Shown here in pieces: positions 8,211-19,528 of a stretch of 64,000 nucleotides of DNA. Location of the stretch: assembly GCF_041296385.1 (NCBI RefSeq), contig NC_091017.1, forward strand, positions 12,022,001-12,086,000. The letters run 5' to 3'. This stretch comes from Aphelocoma coerulescens (taxonomy: Eukaryota; Chordata; Aves; Passeriformes; Corvidae). Made by a program: the position numbers and the translations under genes. The notes beneath the pieces are model-generated. The model saw only the letters and a list, made by a program, of their open reading frames with translations. It searched no databases and had not been told where the DNA came from. Positions within the stretch are counted from its first letter, which is position 1. Every line of letters begins with the position of its first letter.

Positions 8211-9442
8211 CTTCGGTAGACATCTCGCACAGGAGAAAGTTGCCAAGAAAGAACCACGTTCTTCATCAGCCCTCCTCATGTCCCGATTGGGGTGCTGCCT
8301 TCAAAGCCTTGCACATTGAAAGACTTCTCCAGCAAGTGCTTCTCCCCTGGCGCACTTCGCTGAGTGAGAGCTGCATGGGCAGCGTGGACTCAGCGAAACC
8401 GAAAGGGTGTCGCTGTAGCTCGAGCTGAGCAAAGAAACCGTGCACGGTGCACCGTTGGTGGGTGCAGCATGCACGCGGAAAAGCAGCAAAGTTCACTGCC
8501 ATCGCTGGCCTTCTCTTCAGTCCAGACCACTTAAGGCAAACAATTTAGCTGCAGAGCACTGGGCTTGCGTGTGCAGTGCACCAAATTGCCCAAGACCAGC
8601 AAGGGCTCGTTCACAAGCAGAGTCGGCTGAGAGCATTCTTGCTTGCTCCAGAAAGGAAGCCGCAGCTATAGTGCTTCATCCCACAGCGTGGACATAGGCA
8701 CTTTCCTAGTTGTTCAGCCTTGCAGAGTCCCTGCAACTAGAGCTCAGCCAGGAGCAGGCGTCAAAGCAGAAGGCTTTCCTAAAGCACGCCTCTCCAACCA
8801 GCCTTCGGAAATCGCAAATGACACTGTGGCTCTGTGCCTTTCTTCTAAGACAGACGCCCACCTTGCTTTCACTCTCGCAGCTCCCTTGGCAGCCTCCAGC
8901 AGCTGCTTTCCTGGAGAACGGCCCGAGAAGTAGAAGCCAGGGCTGGGCTGCACCTTCGCCTTCCGCACGTAAGCGGCACCAGACTCACCGGTGCGCTCTG
9001 TTCTTCCCTCCTCCGCTGCATGCTACTACCATCGTGTTCTCGGAAAGACGGAGACTGAAGGGAAGCGCAAATGCTTCCACAGAGAGCTACAAGAGGAATA
9101 GGCAGCAGCAGCACAGGTAAGTGCCGTGGAACTTCCTCCTTCCCAAGGCTATAACGTCAATTCAGCAGGCAGGAGAGTGGCAGCCACGGTCGTCTTGCAG
9201 CCCGTACAACGAGCACGCGAGCCCGGCGCTCCGCGGCTTCGTTCTTCGCCTTTTCGAGCACGCCGTACCTTCGTTCCCCCGGAGGCGGACGGTCTTCTGC
9301 TTCTCGCCCGGAACACTGTGCCCGGCAGTGCAGCGCTTTCTGCGGCAAGCTGCAAAGCGCCCGTCAGATGGCGATGCTGTCTGCCCGCTCCTCGGCTCGA
9401 GTGTACTCCGGCGCACGCTGCCGTCTCGCAAGGAGCAAAGAG
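8211..9442 (+). repeat. 1,232-bp nested tandem repeat, U1 copy A
   Basis: High identity to the next copy begins at CTTCGGTAGACATCTCGCAC. The repeat is GC- and very CpG-rich. It carries overlapping perfect palindromes CCGTGCACGG (8438-8447) and GGTGCACC (8446-8453), two CTCGAG sites (8419-8424, 9396-9401), a full-consensus 5' splice-donor string CAG|GTAAGT (9114-9122), and an internal inverted pair of about 70 bp (8530-8605 against the reverse complement of 9190-9262). Open frames exist on both strands but none has a recognisable domain. Private base: G at 9189. Confidence 0.97.
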
Positions 9443-10674
9443 CTTCGGTAGACATCTCGCACAGGAGAAAGTTGCCAAGAAAGAACCACGTTCTTCATCA
9501 GCCCTCCTCATGTCCCGATTGAGGTGCTGCCTTCAAAGCCTTGCACATTGAAAGACTTCTCCAGCAAGTGCTTCTCCCCTGGCGCACTTCGCTGAGTGAG
9601 AGCTGCATGGGCAGCGTGGACTCAGCGAAACCGAAAGGGTGTCGCTGTAGCTCGAGCTGAGCAAAGAAACCGTGCACGGTGCATCGTTGGTGGGTGCAGC
9701 ATGCACGCGGAAAAGCAGCAAAGTTCACTGCCATCGCTGGCCTTCTCTTCAGTCCAGACCACTTAAGGCAAACAATTTAGCTGCAGAGCACTGGGCTTGC
9801 GTGTGCAGTGCACCAAATTGCCCAAGACCAGCAAGGGCTCGTTCACAAGCAGAGTCGGCTGAGAGCATTCTTGCTTGCTCCAGAAAGGAAGCCGCAGCTA
9901 TAGTGCTTCATCCCACAGCGTGGACATAGGCACTTTCCTAGTTGTTCAGCCTTGCAGAGTCCCTGCAACTAGAGCTCAGCCAGGAGCAGGCGTCAAAGCA
10001 GAAGGCTTTCCTAAAGCACGCCTCTCCAACCAGCCTTCGGAAATCGCAAATGACACTGTGGCTCTGTGCCTTTCTTCTAAGACAGATGCCCACCTTGCTT
10101 TCACTCTCGCAGCTCCCTTGGCAGCCTCCAGCAGCTGCTTTCCTGGAGAACGGCCCGAGAAGTAGAAGCCAGGGCTGGGCTGCACCTTCGCCTTCCGCAC
10201 GTAAGCGGCACCAGACTCACCGGTGCGCTCTGTTCTTCCCTCCTCCGCTGCATGCTACTACCATCGTGTTCTCGGAAAGACGGAGACTGAAGGGAAGCGC
10301 AAATGCTTCCACAGAGAGCTACAAGAGGAATAGGCAGCAGCAGCACAGGTAAGTGCCGTGGAACTTCCTCCTTCCCAAGGCTATAACGTCAATTCAGCAG
10401 GCAGGAGAGTGGCAGCCACGCTCGTCTTGCAGCCCGTACAACGAGCACGCGAGCCCGGCGCTCCGCGGCTTCGTTCTTCGCCTTTTCGAGCATGCCGTAC
10501 CTTCGTTCCCCCGGAGGCGGACGGTCTTCTGCTTCTCGCCCGGAACACTGTGCCCGGCAGTGCAGCGCTTTCTGCGGCAAGCTGCAAAGCGCCCGTCAGA
10601 TGGCGATGCTGTCTGCCCGCTCCTCGGCTCGAGTGTACTCCGGCGCACGCTGCCGTCTCGCAAGGAGCAAAGAG
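9443..10674 (+). repeat. 1,232-bp nested tandem repeat, U1 copy B
   Basis: Head-to-tail copy at exactly 1,232 bp. Differences from other copies include A at 9522, T at 9684 (changing the last base of GGTGCACC), T at 10087 and T at 10493. The splice-donor-like string is at 10346-10354. Confidence 0.97.
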
Positions 10675-10891
10675 CTTCGGTAGACAGCTCACACAGGAGA
10701 AAGGTGCCAGGACGACACCACATTCCTCCTCACCCCTTCTCGTGGCCCACATTGTGGTGCTGCCTTCAAAGCCGTGCGCATTGAAAGACTCTTCCAGCAA
10801 GTGCTTCTCCCCTGGCACACTTCGCTCAGCGACAGCTACGTGGGCAGCGTGGACTCAGCGAAACTGAAAGGGTGTCCTTGTAGCTCGAGCT
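10675..10891 (+). repeat. Truncated diverged third copy of the 1,232-bp repeat (U1)
   Basis: Begins as the repeat (CTTCGGTAGACA) but soon differs: CAGGAGAAAGGTGCCAGGACGA replaces CAGGAGAAAGTTGCCAAGAAAG. It stops at TAGCTCGAGCT, before the palindrome cluster, where the AT-rich boundary block starts. Bases 10687 (G) and 10691 (A) are shared only with U5 (58402, 58406), against T and G in U2-U4. Confidence 0.9.
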
Positions 10892-11548
10892 TGTTGGAGA
10901 GGATGAAAGTTTGGTAAGAAAGTTTCACAGCTATGTAGGCTTGACAGAAAGATCTCTGAATGTAGAAACTTAGCATGAGGTAGAAATGGAAACGAGTTTT
11001 GATAGAGAGTAAAAGGTGTTTTGCTGAAACACTGATCACTGAATAACTGAGAAGGCAAAGGTTGGAGATTGAGTTGGAAGGAGATGTTTTTTATTAGGAC
11101 ACCGGTATGTGAGTACAAACAAGCACATGTTTTTCACCAAGTAAATAAGTCTCAAGAAGGCCATAAGGAAATAGAAAACATGTTTTTACCAAAAAGAGAG
11201 CTATCGCAGGCAAACAAGAAATGTCGATGTAGCAAGAAGAAGAGAGGTCTGAGAATTTTCCACTGTAAGCTTAAATTGTAACATACTTACTCTTGTGATT
11301 GGATAAGAATGACTATAATATGGTAATGGTAGTAGTCATGATAGGCTACAGGCAAATGTAAAGGTATTGTTGTATGGTGCTTATTGGTTGCTATGTATTG
11401 AGATACTCAGCAAAGAAAAATACATAATGCTTTCTAACTTGAACAGAAAGCGGCTCCAGGTATGCCTACCAGCTGTAGCTGACAGCTGTAGGGCTGGCTC
11501 TGGATACCCACTCCCTGAAATGCTGTAACTTCGCCTATGCAATACACA
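10892..11548. repeat. AT-richer boundary block U1/U2 (657 bp)
   Basis: Runs from the end of the truncated repeat to the start of module M1, and is clearly poorer in CpG than its neighbours. It contains two ATTGG elements (11298-11302 and 11383-11387) around an ACTATAATATGG string, a layout that could be a relic promoter or LTR. I saw no clean terminal repeats or target duplication. G at 10938 is shared with U5 (58653) and is A in U2-U4. A 70-codon frame at 11069-11281 is not recognisable as a protein. Confidence 0.75.
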
Positions 11549-13453
11549 GCTTTCAAGAGAGCCGCCTGAAGTCCAGACACCCTTCGCGAGCCTTTCTCCT
11601 ATAGAGCTGTGGAAAGAAATCGTGCACGCTACACCGAGGGTGCGTGCAGCATGCACGAGCAAAAGCGGCAAAGTTCAGTGCCCTCGCTGGGCTTCCCTTC
11701 CGTGCGGATAACGTGAGGCGAAAAATGAAGCCGCAGAGCACCGGGCTTGCAGGTGCAGTGCACCGAGTTGCAGAAGTCCAGCAGGCTCGTTCACAAGCCA
11801 AGCCGGCTGAGGGAGTCCTCGCGTCTCCAAAAGGGAACGCGGAGCCGTAGCACTTCATCCCACAGCGTGGAGATAGGCACTTCCCTAGTCGTTCAGCCTT
11901 GCAGAGTCCCTGCAGCTAGAGCTCACCCAGGAGCAGGCGTCAAAGCAGAAGGCCCTCCTAAAGCACCCTTTCTCCAAGCAGCCTCCTGAAAGGGCGCATC
12001 ACAGTGCGGCTCTGCGCCTTTCTTCTAAGACAGACGCCCGCTATACTTTCGTGCTCGCAGCTCCCTTGGCAGCCTCCAGCAGCTACTCTCCTGGAGAACG
12101 GCCGTAGACGTCAAAGCCAGTGCTGGGCTGCACCTCCGCCCTCCCCAGGTAAGCAACAGCGAACTCACCGGTGCACTCTGTACTTCCCTCCTCCGCTTGC
12201 ATCCTACATGCATTCGTGTTCTCCGAAACTCAGAGACTGAAGGGAAGGGCAATTGCTTCCCCAGATAGCTGCAAGGGCACTAGGCAGCAGCAGCACAAAT
12301 TTCACATGACCTGATGCACTGTAGAGATATTACCCTGTTACCCCTCCTTTCTCCTCGTCCTCGACCAATTGTGGTGGGATGTCGAAAGGCTTGGCCAGCG
12401 AAAAGCTCATCCAGCAAGGGCGTCTCTCTTGACGCATTTCCCTGACCGAGAGCTACACAGATGGTCTGGACACTGTAAAACAGCAAGAAAATAATTCTAT
12501 GTCCAGCTGAGGAAAATCCGTGCACAGAAAAATGTAGATGCCTGCAGTAAACAATCTGAAGAGCGGCAAAGCTCCAAGCCATCGCTGCGCTTCAGTCCTG
12601 TCCGGACCACAGAAGGCGAAGAACGAAGCAGCTGGGCACCGGCTTCATGGACTCAGTGGCGCGACTTGCAAACGTCCAGCCAAGAGCTGCTTCAACAAGC
12701 AGATTCAGCCGAGAATGCTCTGCCTGCACTTTCCCTCGCAGCGCTAGGCAGCACCACGTTCTGTTTGCGTGGCAGCCTGATTCTTAACGGAAAGATTCTC
12801 AATGCCTGTGTCTGGCACAGAGAACGGTTTTAGGTCAGCAAGCTCACCCGGCGCTTACCCTCGACGCGTGCAAACCTGTATTTGCACCGCATTCCAGTGG
12901 CAGCCCTCTTTCCTTTCCAGCCGGCACAGCGCCGTCAGATCGCGGTGCTCTCTGCACCTGCCTTCTCGCTTCCAAGTGCCACCGCGCACATTACAGCCTT
13001 GCAGGGAGCGAAGAGGCGGAGAGGCGTCTCGCAAAGAAGAACGTGCCGGGACGAAAAGGTGCTCTTTCCTTTCTCCTCCTCCTTTGCCCGAATGGTGGTG
13101 CTGTGTTGAAAGGCTTGGCCAGCGAAAAGCTCATCCAGCAAGTGTTTCTCTCCTGACGCCTTTCGCTGAGCGAGAGAGCTACACGGACACTTTCGACTCG
13201 GGGAAACAGCAAGAGAATGACTGTACGTCGAGCTGAGGAAAAGCCGTGCACAGCAGCCTGTGGCTGCGTGCAGTGTTCACGCTGAAGAGCGGCAAAGCTC
13301 CAAGCCATCGCTGCGCTTCAGTCCTGTCCGGACCACAGAAGGCGAAGAACGAAGCAGCTGGGCACCGGCTTCATGGGCTCAGTGGAGCGACTTGCAAATG
13401 TCCAGCCAAGAGCTGCTTCAACAAGCAGATTCAGCTGAGAATGCTCTGCCTGC
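11549..13453 (+). repeat. 5' module cluster of U2 (M1, M2a, M2b)
   Basis: M1 is at 11549-12302, M2a at 12338-12728 and M2b at 13063-13453. The 12-bp segment lost in U3 and U4 is present here. Confidence 0.85.
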
Positions 13454-15278
13454 TTCAACAAAGTAAGGCGCAGCCCTTGCACTGCAGCACACTGCCTGGC
13501 CAGAAACAGGTTCTTACACCTTCAGTGCTGCCGAGCCCACGCAGCTTGAGCACACCCAGAAGGACGCGTCCAGAAAGAAGGCGTTCTTCGAGTGCCTTGT
13601 CCTTCCTTGTTCTGTCTTTCATCTGCACCTGAAACAGTGGGTCTACGTGTTTTCCTTCCCAGGGAAAAGAACTTTCATTCTTGTCCAGGAGTCTATGGCT
13701 AAAATGGTGATTGCATGTCCCATATCCAATACAACCAAGGATTACTCCCGGAGGAAAGCTGCCAGGACAGATGGGTCTTGCTGGCTTTGACCACCCCTGG
13801 GCCACCTCTCATATTCTCCTGAAACAGTGGGGTACATGAAGGCATTGCCATACCTGATCATCCCTTGCCATGCAGAGCCCAGCCTTGCATTGCCTTACAG
13901 ACACCTCTGTGTACCTCCCTTGCCCTTCCTATGTCTCCATTGCATGGCCTTGTTCACCAATCTCCCACCTTGACTTTCTTACCCCTTGTTTCCTGGTCTT
14001 GTCTTGCCTGCTTCTCCTATGACTCTCTTGGCCTTGCCTAAGTCTCTCTTGCCTTGCTTTGCAAAGCCAACACTTGCCTTGCCCTGCTACCCCTCTTTCC
14101 CTCGCCTAGTCTACCCACCTTTGACTGGCCTGTCCATCCGATCATCACCTTTTCTGCACCACCCCTCCATGCTCTTGTCTTGCCTTGGCCTGCCTACCCT
14201 TCCCTTGCCTTGCACTGCCTTGCATAACCCTTGCCCTTCTTGACATTTGTGCCCCTTTCCAACATGGCCTTGCTTTCCTTTGCCTACCCCTCCCAATCCC
14301 TGCTTTGCCTACAGATTCCTGGCCTTCTTTTGTCTACCACTCCTTTGCCTTTTGTGGGAACCAACAGCTGGTCTGAAGGCCTCACAGACATTTCCGTTGA
14401 TACAATCATTTTGTACCCGTGAGAATTGCAGAAGCAAGAAGATAAACAACAGAAAGAAGTTGTAACAGCTGCAAAAGGGACGATACTGGCTGATGTTTAG
14501 CAAAGAATGTGTGTACACTATAGACAACCAGTAGTATTGTATTATAGCAAAATAATAGTCCATGCACATGTAGCTAAAAAAGTGCATAAGAGAAGATGCA
14601 TAAATAATACAAGTGGTTTTTTGCCATTGCTCGGGGCAGAGAGTGTATGTGTGTCGTGACCGTCTCAACAGCAACAGCCTTGCACTGCCTTTCATAACCA
14701 GCCCCTGCCTACTGCCTCCTTCCCTGGCCTTCCATGTCTTGTCTTCCTCTCCTTTGATTTAACTTGCTTCTCCTATCTCTCCCTTGCTTGCCTTACTCCA
14801 CTGACCTTTCTGTGTTCTTGCCTTGACTTGCCTAGCTGTTCCTTGCTTCACATTGCTTTGTGTAAGCATTCCCTGTTTTTATTTGCCTACCCCTTTCTTG
14901 CCTGGCCTTTCCTTGCCTAGCCTTTCTTGTCTTTGCCTGCCCTCTGCATCACTGGACTTACCTTCCTATGCCCTGCCTTCCCTACAGCTTCTGGGCCTTC
15001 TCTTGCCTCGCACTCATTGGCCCTACTTTGCTGCCTGCTCACTGCTCTTGCTTTGCTTTCCCTAACTTTCCCTTGACTTGACTAGAATTGCCTAAACTTG
15101 CTTTGACTGCATTGCCTTGCCTGCATGGAAGAAAAGGCAAGGCAGGGCAAAGCAAGGAAATCATAGGCAGGGCAGGGCAAGGGAGACATAGGCAAGAGAG
15201 ACGTAGCCAAGGAAGGCAAAGCAAGGGTAGGCTAGGAAAAACCAGGCAATGGTACTGAAGGCAACGCAAGGCCAAGTG
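13454..15278. repeat. Inverted arm and CCTTG/CAAGG tract of U2
   Basis: The outer arm is 13454-13858, followed by the strand-switching tract. Private base G at 14132 (TGTCCATCCG; A in the others). The CCTACCCACCTTT junction lacks the U1 10-mer. Confidence 0.85.
14353..14676 (+). mobile_element. Solo-LTR-like insertion in U2
   Basis: Same position and termini as in U1, with the GCCTTT/GCCTTG flanks. The insertion therefore predates amplification of the 11.3-kb unit. Confidence 0.5.
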
Positions 15279-17097
15279 ACTCATAATGCCTTTCCTTGGA
15301 ATGCAAAGGTCTGAATCCCAGTGTTGGTGGAGCAGATGATAAGGTCCCATGGGGAAGTAAACTCAACTGAGACATTTCTCTCCTGGCACCTCTTGTGTAG
15401 GAGCAATTCTTAGATATATTCAATATTGGCGGTAGCACGCCAGTTCCTCAGAGAGGATGACAATGCTTTTCCATGGGAAGGAAAGCACCTAGCCCCAGTG
15501 TTTCAGGTGCACATAAGAAGCTGCCTAGTGGAGGTAAAGGGCAGCAGCAACTTTCTGTCCTGGCATATTTGGTGTAGAAGCACTGCCTTGATTTGTACAA
15601 GTATGGAGTTGCTACGCCCTATTTTCAAGGCAGTCTCCTGAAAAAGTCAATTTTGGCATGTCGTTTCCACTTCTGAAAGGTGGTCTTCTGAACTCTTGGC
15701 AGTAAGCCAAGACAAGCAGCTATGCTCATCCTTGGTGTGCAGCTGATTTAGACACCAGGGCAGGTAATGTCCAGTAACAGTGTTCTGGCACATTGGATGG
15801 GAGCAGTTCCTGGATGTTTTCTATTTTGGAGGAGGAGATCCCAGTTCTTCTGAGATGGGCTCATAGTTTCTCTCTTTGGCAAAGAAAGCAGTTTTGGATC
15901 TGCATGTAGGGTGTTCTCAGCGAATTAATGGCTTTTCCTCATGGGCAGTTCTGTGGGCTATAGCTGTTGAACTGTTAGAGAAGGAATGAAAAAGCCAAGC
16001 TGTTGAACAAATTTGCATCCTGCTGACTTTAGCAGCCCCTGATAAAATTCTGTTTGCATCCTGACTCTGTGAGACTGAAGGATTATGATGGTACTTAAAG
16101 CTGGGGAGGAAAGTGCACATAGAAGAGCATGTGAATTTAATGGCTCTTCCTAGTAGGCAGTTCTCTGGGCTAGAGCTGTTGAACTGTTAGAGAGGGAATG
16201 CAAGAGCCAAGCTTCTGAGCTCTTTTCCCTGCTACCTTTAAAGTATGAGCATTCCCTGGTGCTCTCCTATTTGGATAATAAGTTAGAGTGGGTTTCACAT
16301 TCACTTTGAAGAATAGAAACAGCGCCATGTGAACCTGTGCCATCAGCTTTCCTTTCCAACTAAATGTTCCTACTTGCAATCTTGCAATTCTTACTTGCAA
16401 TCATGCAGAGCACCGTGCTTGAGGCTGGTGCATTGAAGAAAATTAAATTAGGGCTGTATCAGTACAAAGGAGAGATTGCCATTTGCAAAACCTCGTTTCG
16501 CTTAAGTTAGTAATATTGTAAGTGTTAATTGAGTGGTCATTGGTTGCCTATCACCATCCTGATGCACTAATTTCATCAAGTGTAAATATTGGTCACAAAA
16601 GGTGCCCATTCAGCAACCTGTTGCTGTCTCCACATGGAAGTGTCTTCCGGACGAAATCAAAAGACATTCGAAGAGCCAGGATCCGCAAAGGAACAAACTA
16701 TTGCCACATGAATGGTGCTGGGCGCCATGAGGAGCAGTTAACTTTAACCTGCGCGCTGTCAGCACTCAGAAGAACAACCCCAGCATGGCAGGGGGGACTT
16801 GCAAAAGAAGGAAAGGCCCCTCACCTAGCTATAAACCACCCAAAGTGCAGAGCCAAGTTGAAAACACCACTGCTCTCAAATCAACCGTGTCAGGACAAAA
16901 AGATTTCACTGATCTCCCCCTTCCAGGTACAAACTCTTATGTGCACCACACTCAGAGGGCAATGTGAGCTCCCCAGCGCTGTCTTTCACTCTCGCAGAGT
17001 CCAGATACTAACTTGTGAACATCCTACACAAACATTAGCTCATGAAAGTGCCAGCTTGAGCAAGAACAGCAGACCCTCCCATTGCACCCCCTTGTCA
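15279..17097. repeat. Old short-repeat region of U2
   Basis: Counterpart of 3961-5779. G at 16104 groups with U3 and U4. No gene recognised. Confidence 0.65.
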
Positions 17098-18412
17098 TCC
17101 AGAGTGCGGCGGTTTGTTGAAAATCATGGACTCGGAAAGACCAATGCAGCAACTGCTTTTCTCTCTCCTACTGCCTTTCCCTGAGCGAGAGGTAGATGGA
17201 TGATGTGGACTTAGTGGAACAGAAAGAGTATGACTGTACTTATAAGGGAGGAAAACCCCCCACAGCATACTGTGCTGTGTGCAGTACACGCTCTGAAAAG
17301 AGACAAAGCTGAATGCTGCCAGCGGGCTTCGGTTCTCAGACTGCTTGCATGGGCAGAGCTGCGGGCTCTTTTAAGGATGGAAACTGGCATCTGTGAGTGT
17401 AAAGAATGTGACTTTCCACACAGCTTAGAAGAAAGGTGCATAGCCCCAGTGAGAAGTGTGTACGTGAAAGACTGGCAGAAGAAGTCGCAGTCCAGCAAGG
17501 CTGGTATCTTTTTCTTTGTGCCAAATAGGCACCTTGGGAACATGAAAGTACTTGATGGTAGCCAAACTGACAGTGAAGGCACAGAACACCGTCGGGTGTG
17601 TGCAGTGTACAGACGCAATGTAAAAGCCCTGAGTACCATTTGACTGCAGTCATAGTGCAAGTTTGCAACTGTACCATGCAAGGCCAGTGAAAGCTTCCTG
17701 TGCGGCCACATTTTCGTATTGGAGCTCGCTAGCTGGAAGTGATTCGGTTTGTCTGCAGTATCCGCTCGACTGAATGTGATGTGTCACTGGAAAGAAAAGT
17801 ACAGACCAGCAGTGCGTTTGATATGGTTCAGGGGCTGCAAAGGGAATGTACAGGCCACCTCTGGGATTTTGGTCTTTGTGCATTCCCATGGCAGCAGTTC
17901 CTGGATGTTTTTGTTCTACAGTTTAGGCTCAGTGAGAGAGAAAAAATGCGAGAGCACGCATAGCAGAGCCACAGGGAGAATTGCTGAGGTATGAGTTGCG
18001 TGCTGTTCAGATACTGCCGTACCAAAGGCCTACCTAAACACTGCTGCTGATCTAGCATGTCTTTCTGTAGCAAGACTTGTTGGTACTGCAAAACAGAAGA
18101 TGCGTGAGGTCAAATGAATCTGGACAGAAAATTTCAGACGAGCAGCCTATGAGTGCATGATTGAAACAGTAAATTTAGGTGACAGAATAGATCGTGGCAT
18201 CGATTTGCATAGTGTTAATATTCTCTGAAGGGAATGCAAAAAGCCAAGATGTGTTTTCCATTCTAGCTGTTCCTGACAAAAACTGAGGAATAAAACTTTC
18301 GTTCTAGATGGAATGTAACATTCAGTTCCCAGGATTTTGCACTCCAAAGTTCAACAAAAGAGTTTCCACAAGAATCTTGAGAAGAAGCACAATCACTTCC
18401 ACCTAGAGCTGG
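17098..18412. repeat. Module relic M3 and following old repeats, U2
   Basis: M3 occupies 17098-17658. The rest corresponds to 6341-7094. Private base A at 18209 (CGATTTGCAT). Confidence 0.6.
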
Positions 18413-19528
18413 AAGAGGAAGAGGCAGCGGCACAAGCAAGTGCCCTTGAGCGTCCTCCTTCCGAATGCTAGAACGTCAATTCAGCAGGCAGGAGTGCAGC
18501 AGCCACCCTTCGTCTTGCAAGCCCATACGACGCGCACACCAGCCCGGTGCTCTGCGGCTTCGTCCTTCGCCTTTTCGAGCACGCCGTACCTTCATTCTCC
18601 CGGAGGCGAACAGCGGTCTGCTTCTCGCACGGAACGCTGTGTCGGCAGCCAAGCGCTCCAGTGCACTGCTTCTGCCCAAACACGCCTGGGCCCTGCACCT
18701 CTCCTTCCCAGCGCTACGTAGCAGCACAATCTGTCCCTCTTGCGATCCCAAGCTAAGCGGAAAGCTTCTCGGCTACGTCTCCCGCAGAGAGCTGTGCCAG
18801 GACAATAAGCTTGCAAGCACTTTGCTCCTGACACTAGTGGCAACAGGGATTCGCACCACCTTCCAGGAGCAGTCCTCTTGCCTTTTACAAGGTGCAAAAG
18901 CGCCCCCTCTGTGGCGGTGCTGTCTGCCCGGTCTTTCTCGGCTCGAAGCACCACGAGGCACACAAGACTCTCTCGCAAGGACCGAAATTCCCGATAGGCG
19001 TCTCTGCGCTTTCTGCAATGCTGCACGCACAAGCCCGGTGCTCTGAGGCTTCGTTCTTCGCCTTTCGTTGTCTGGGCAGAAGAGAAGCCGAGCGAGGCCA
19101 TTGTGCTTTGCCGCTTGTCAGTGTGCTGTGCACGGTTTTTCCGCAGCTCGAGCTAGCGGGAGACCCCTTCGGTTTCGCGGCGTCCACACTACCCATGGTA
19201 GCTCTCGCTCAGCGAAACTTGAAGGGGAGAAGCACTTGCTGGATGAGTCTTTCAGTGTGCAGGACTTTGAAAACACAGCAGCGCAATCGGGGCCACGAGA
19301 AGGACCGCTGAGAAGTCGCTCTCGCACAGAGAACCGTGCCAGGATGACGAGCTCGCCCAGCATTTGCCCCTGACACTTGGGGAACTCGTAGCTGCCAGTG
19401 CCTTCCAGGGGCAGTCTGCTTTCTGTCATAACCTGCATAGGGCCCGTCAGATGGTGGTGCTGTCTGCCTTCTCCTTCTCGGCCAGAGTGTACTCTGGTGC
19501 ACACTGCAGTCTGGCAAGGAGCAAAGAT
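18413..19528. repeat. Forward and inverted module cluster of U2
   Basis: Forward diverged copies are at 18413-18997, the inverted arm at 18998-19308 and the degraded repeat end at 19309-19528. C at 19392 groups with U3 and U4. Confidence 0.8.

Larger units (their letters stand above)
1..11328. repeat. Macrosatellite unit U1 (11,328 bp)
   Basis: First complete unit in the window. The phase is arbitrary: it starts at the window's first base (gtagtagtcatgatagg), and the same string recurs at 11329, 22647, 33954, 45261 and 59044. U1 is the only unit carrying an extra 10 bp at 2791-2800, a second copy of a ctacccac-containing 10-mer. It keeps the 12 bp at 1375-1386 that U3 and U4 lack, and it has two A residues at 3996-3997 where U3-U6 have three. 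Private single-base differences include C at 5415 and A at 7682. No protein-coding gene is supported anywhere in it. Its frames are short, open on both strands at once, and lack recognisable domains. Confidence 0.97.

Noticed and set aside
8211..9442. CENP-B-box-like motif suggesting a centromeric satellite
   Set aside because: I looked at the TTCG- and CCCG-containing stretches for the TTCGNNNNANNCGGG pattern and found no match on either strand.
8211..10674. Identity with the known chicken W-chromosome XhoI or EcoRI satellite families
   Set aside because: As I recall them, those families are built of short internal repeats of about 21 bp with A and T clusters. No such internal periodicity is visible here, despite the similar 1.2-kb size and the CTCGAG sites.
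10892..11548. Boundary block as a clean LTR insertion
   Set aside because: Possible TGT...ACA-like ends exist, but the flanking bases do not form a target duplication, and the module sequence on the two sides overlaps by about 70 bp, which a simple insertion would not give.
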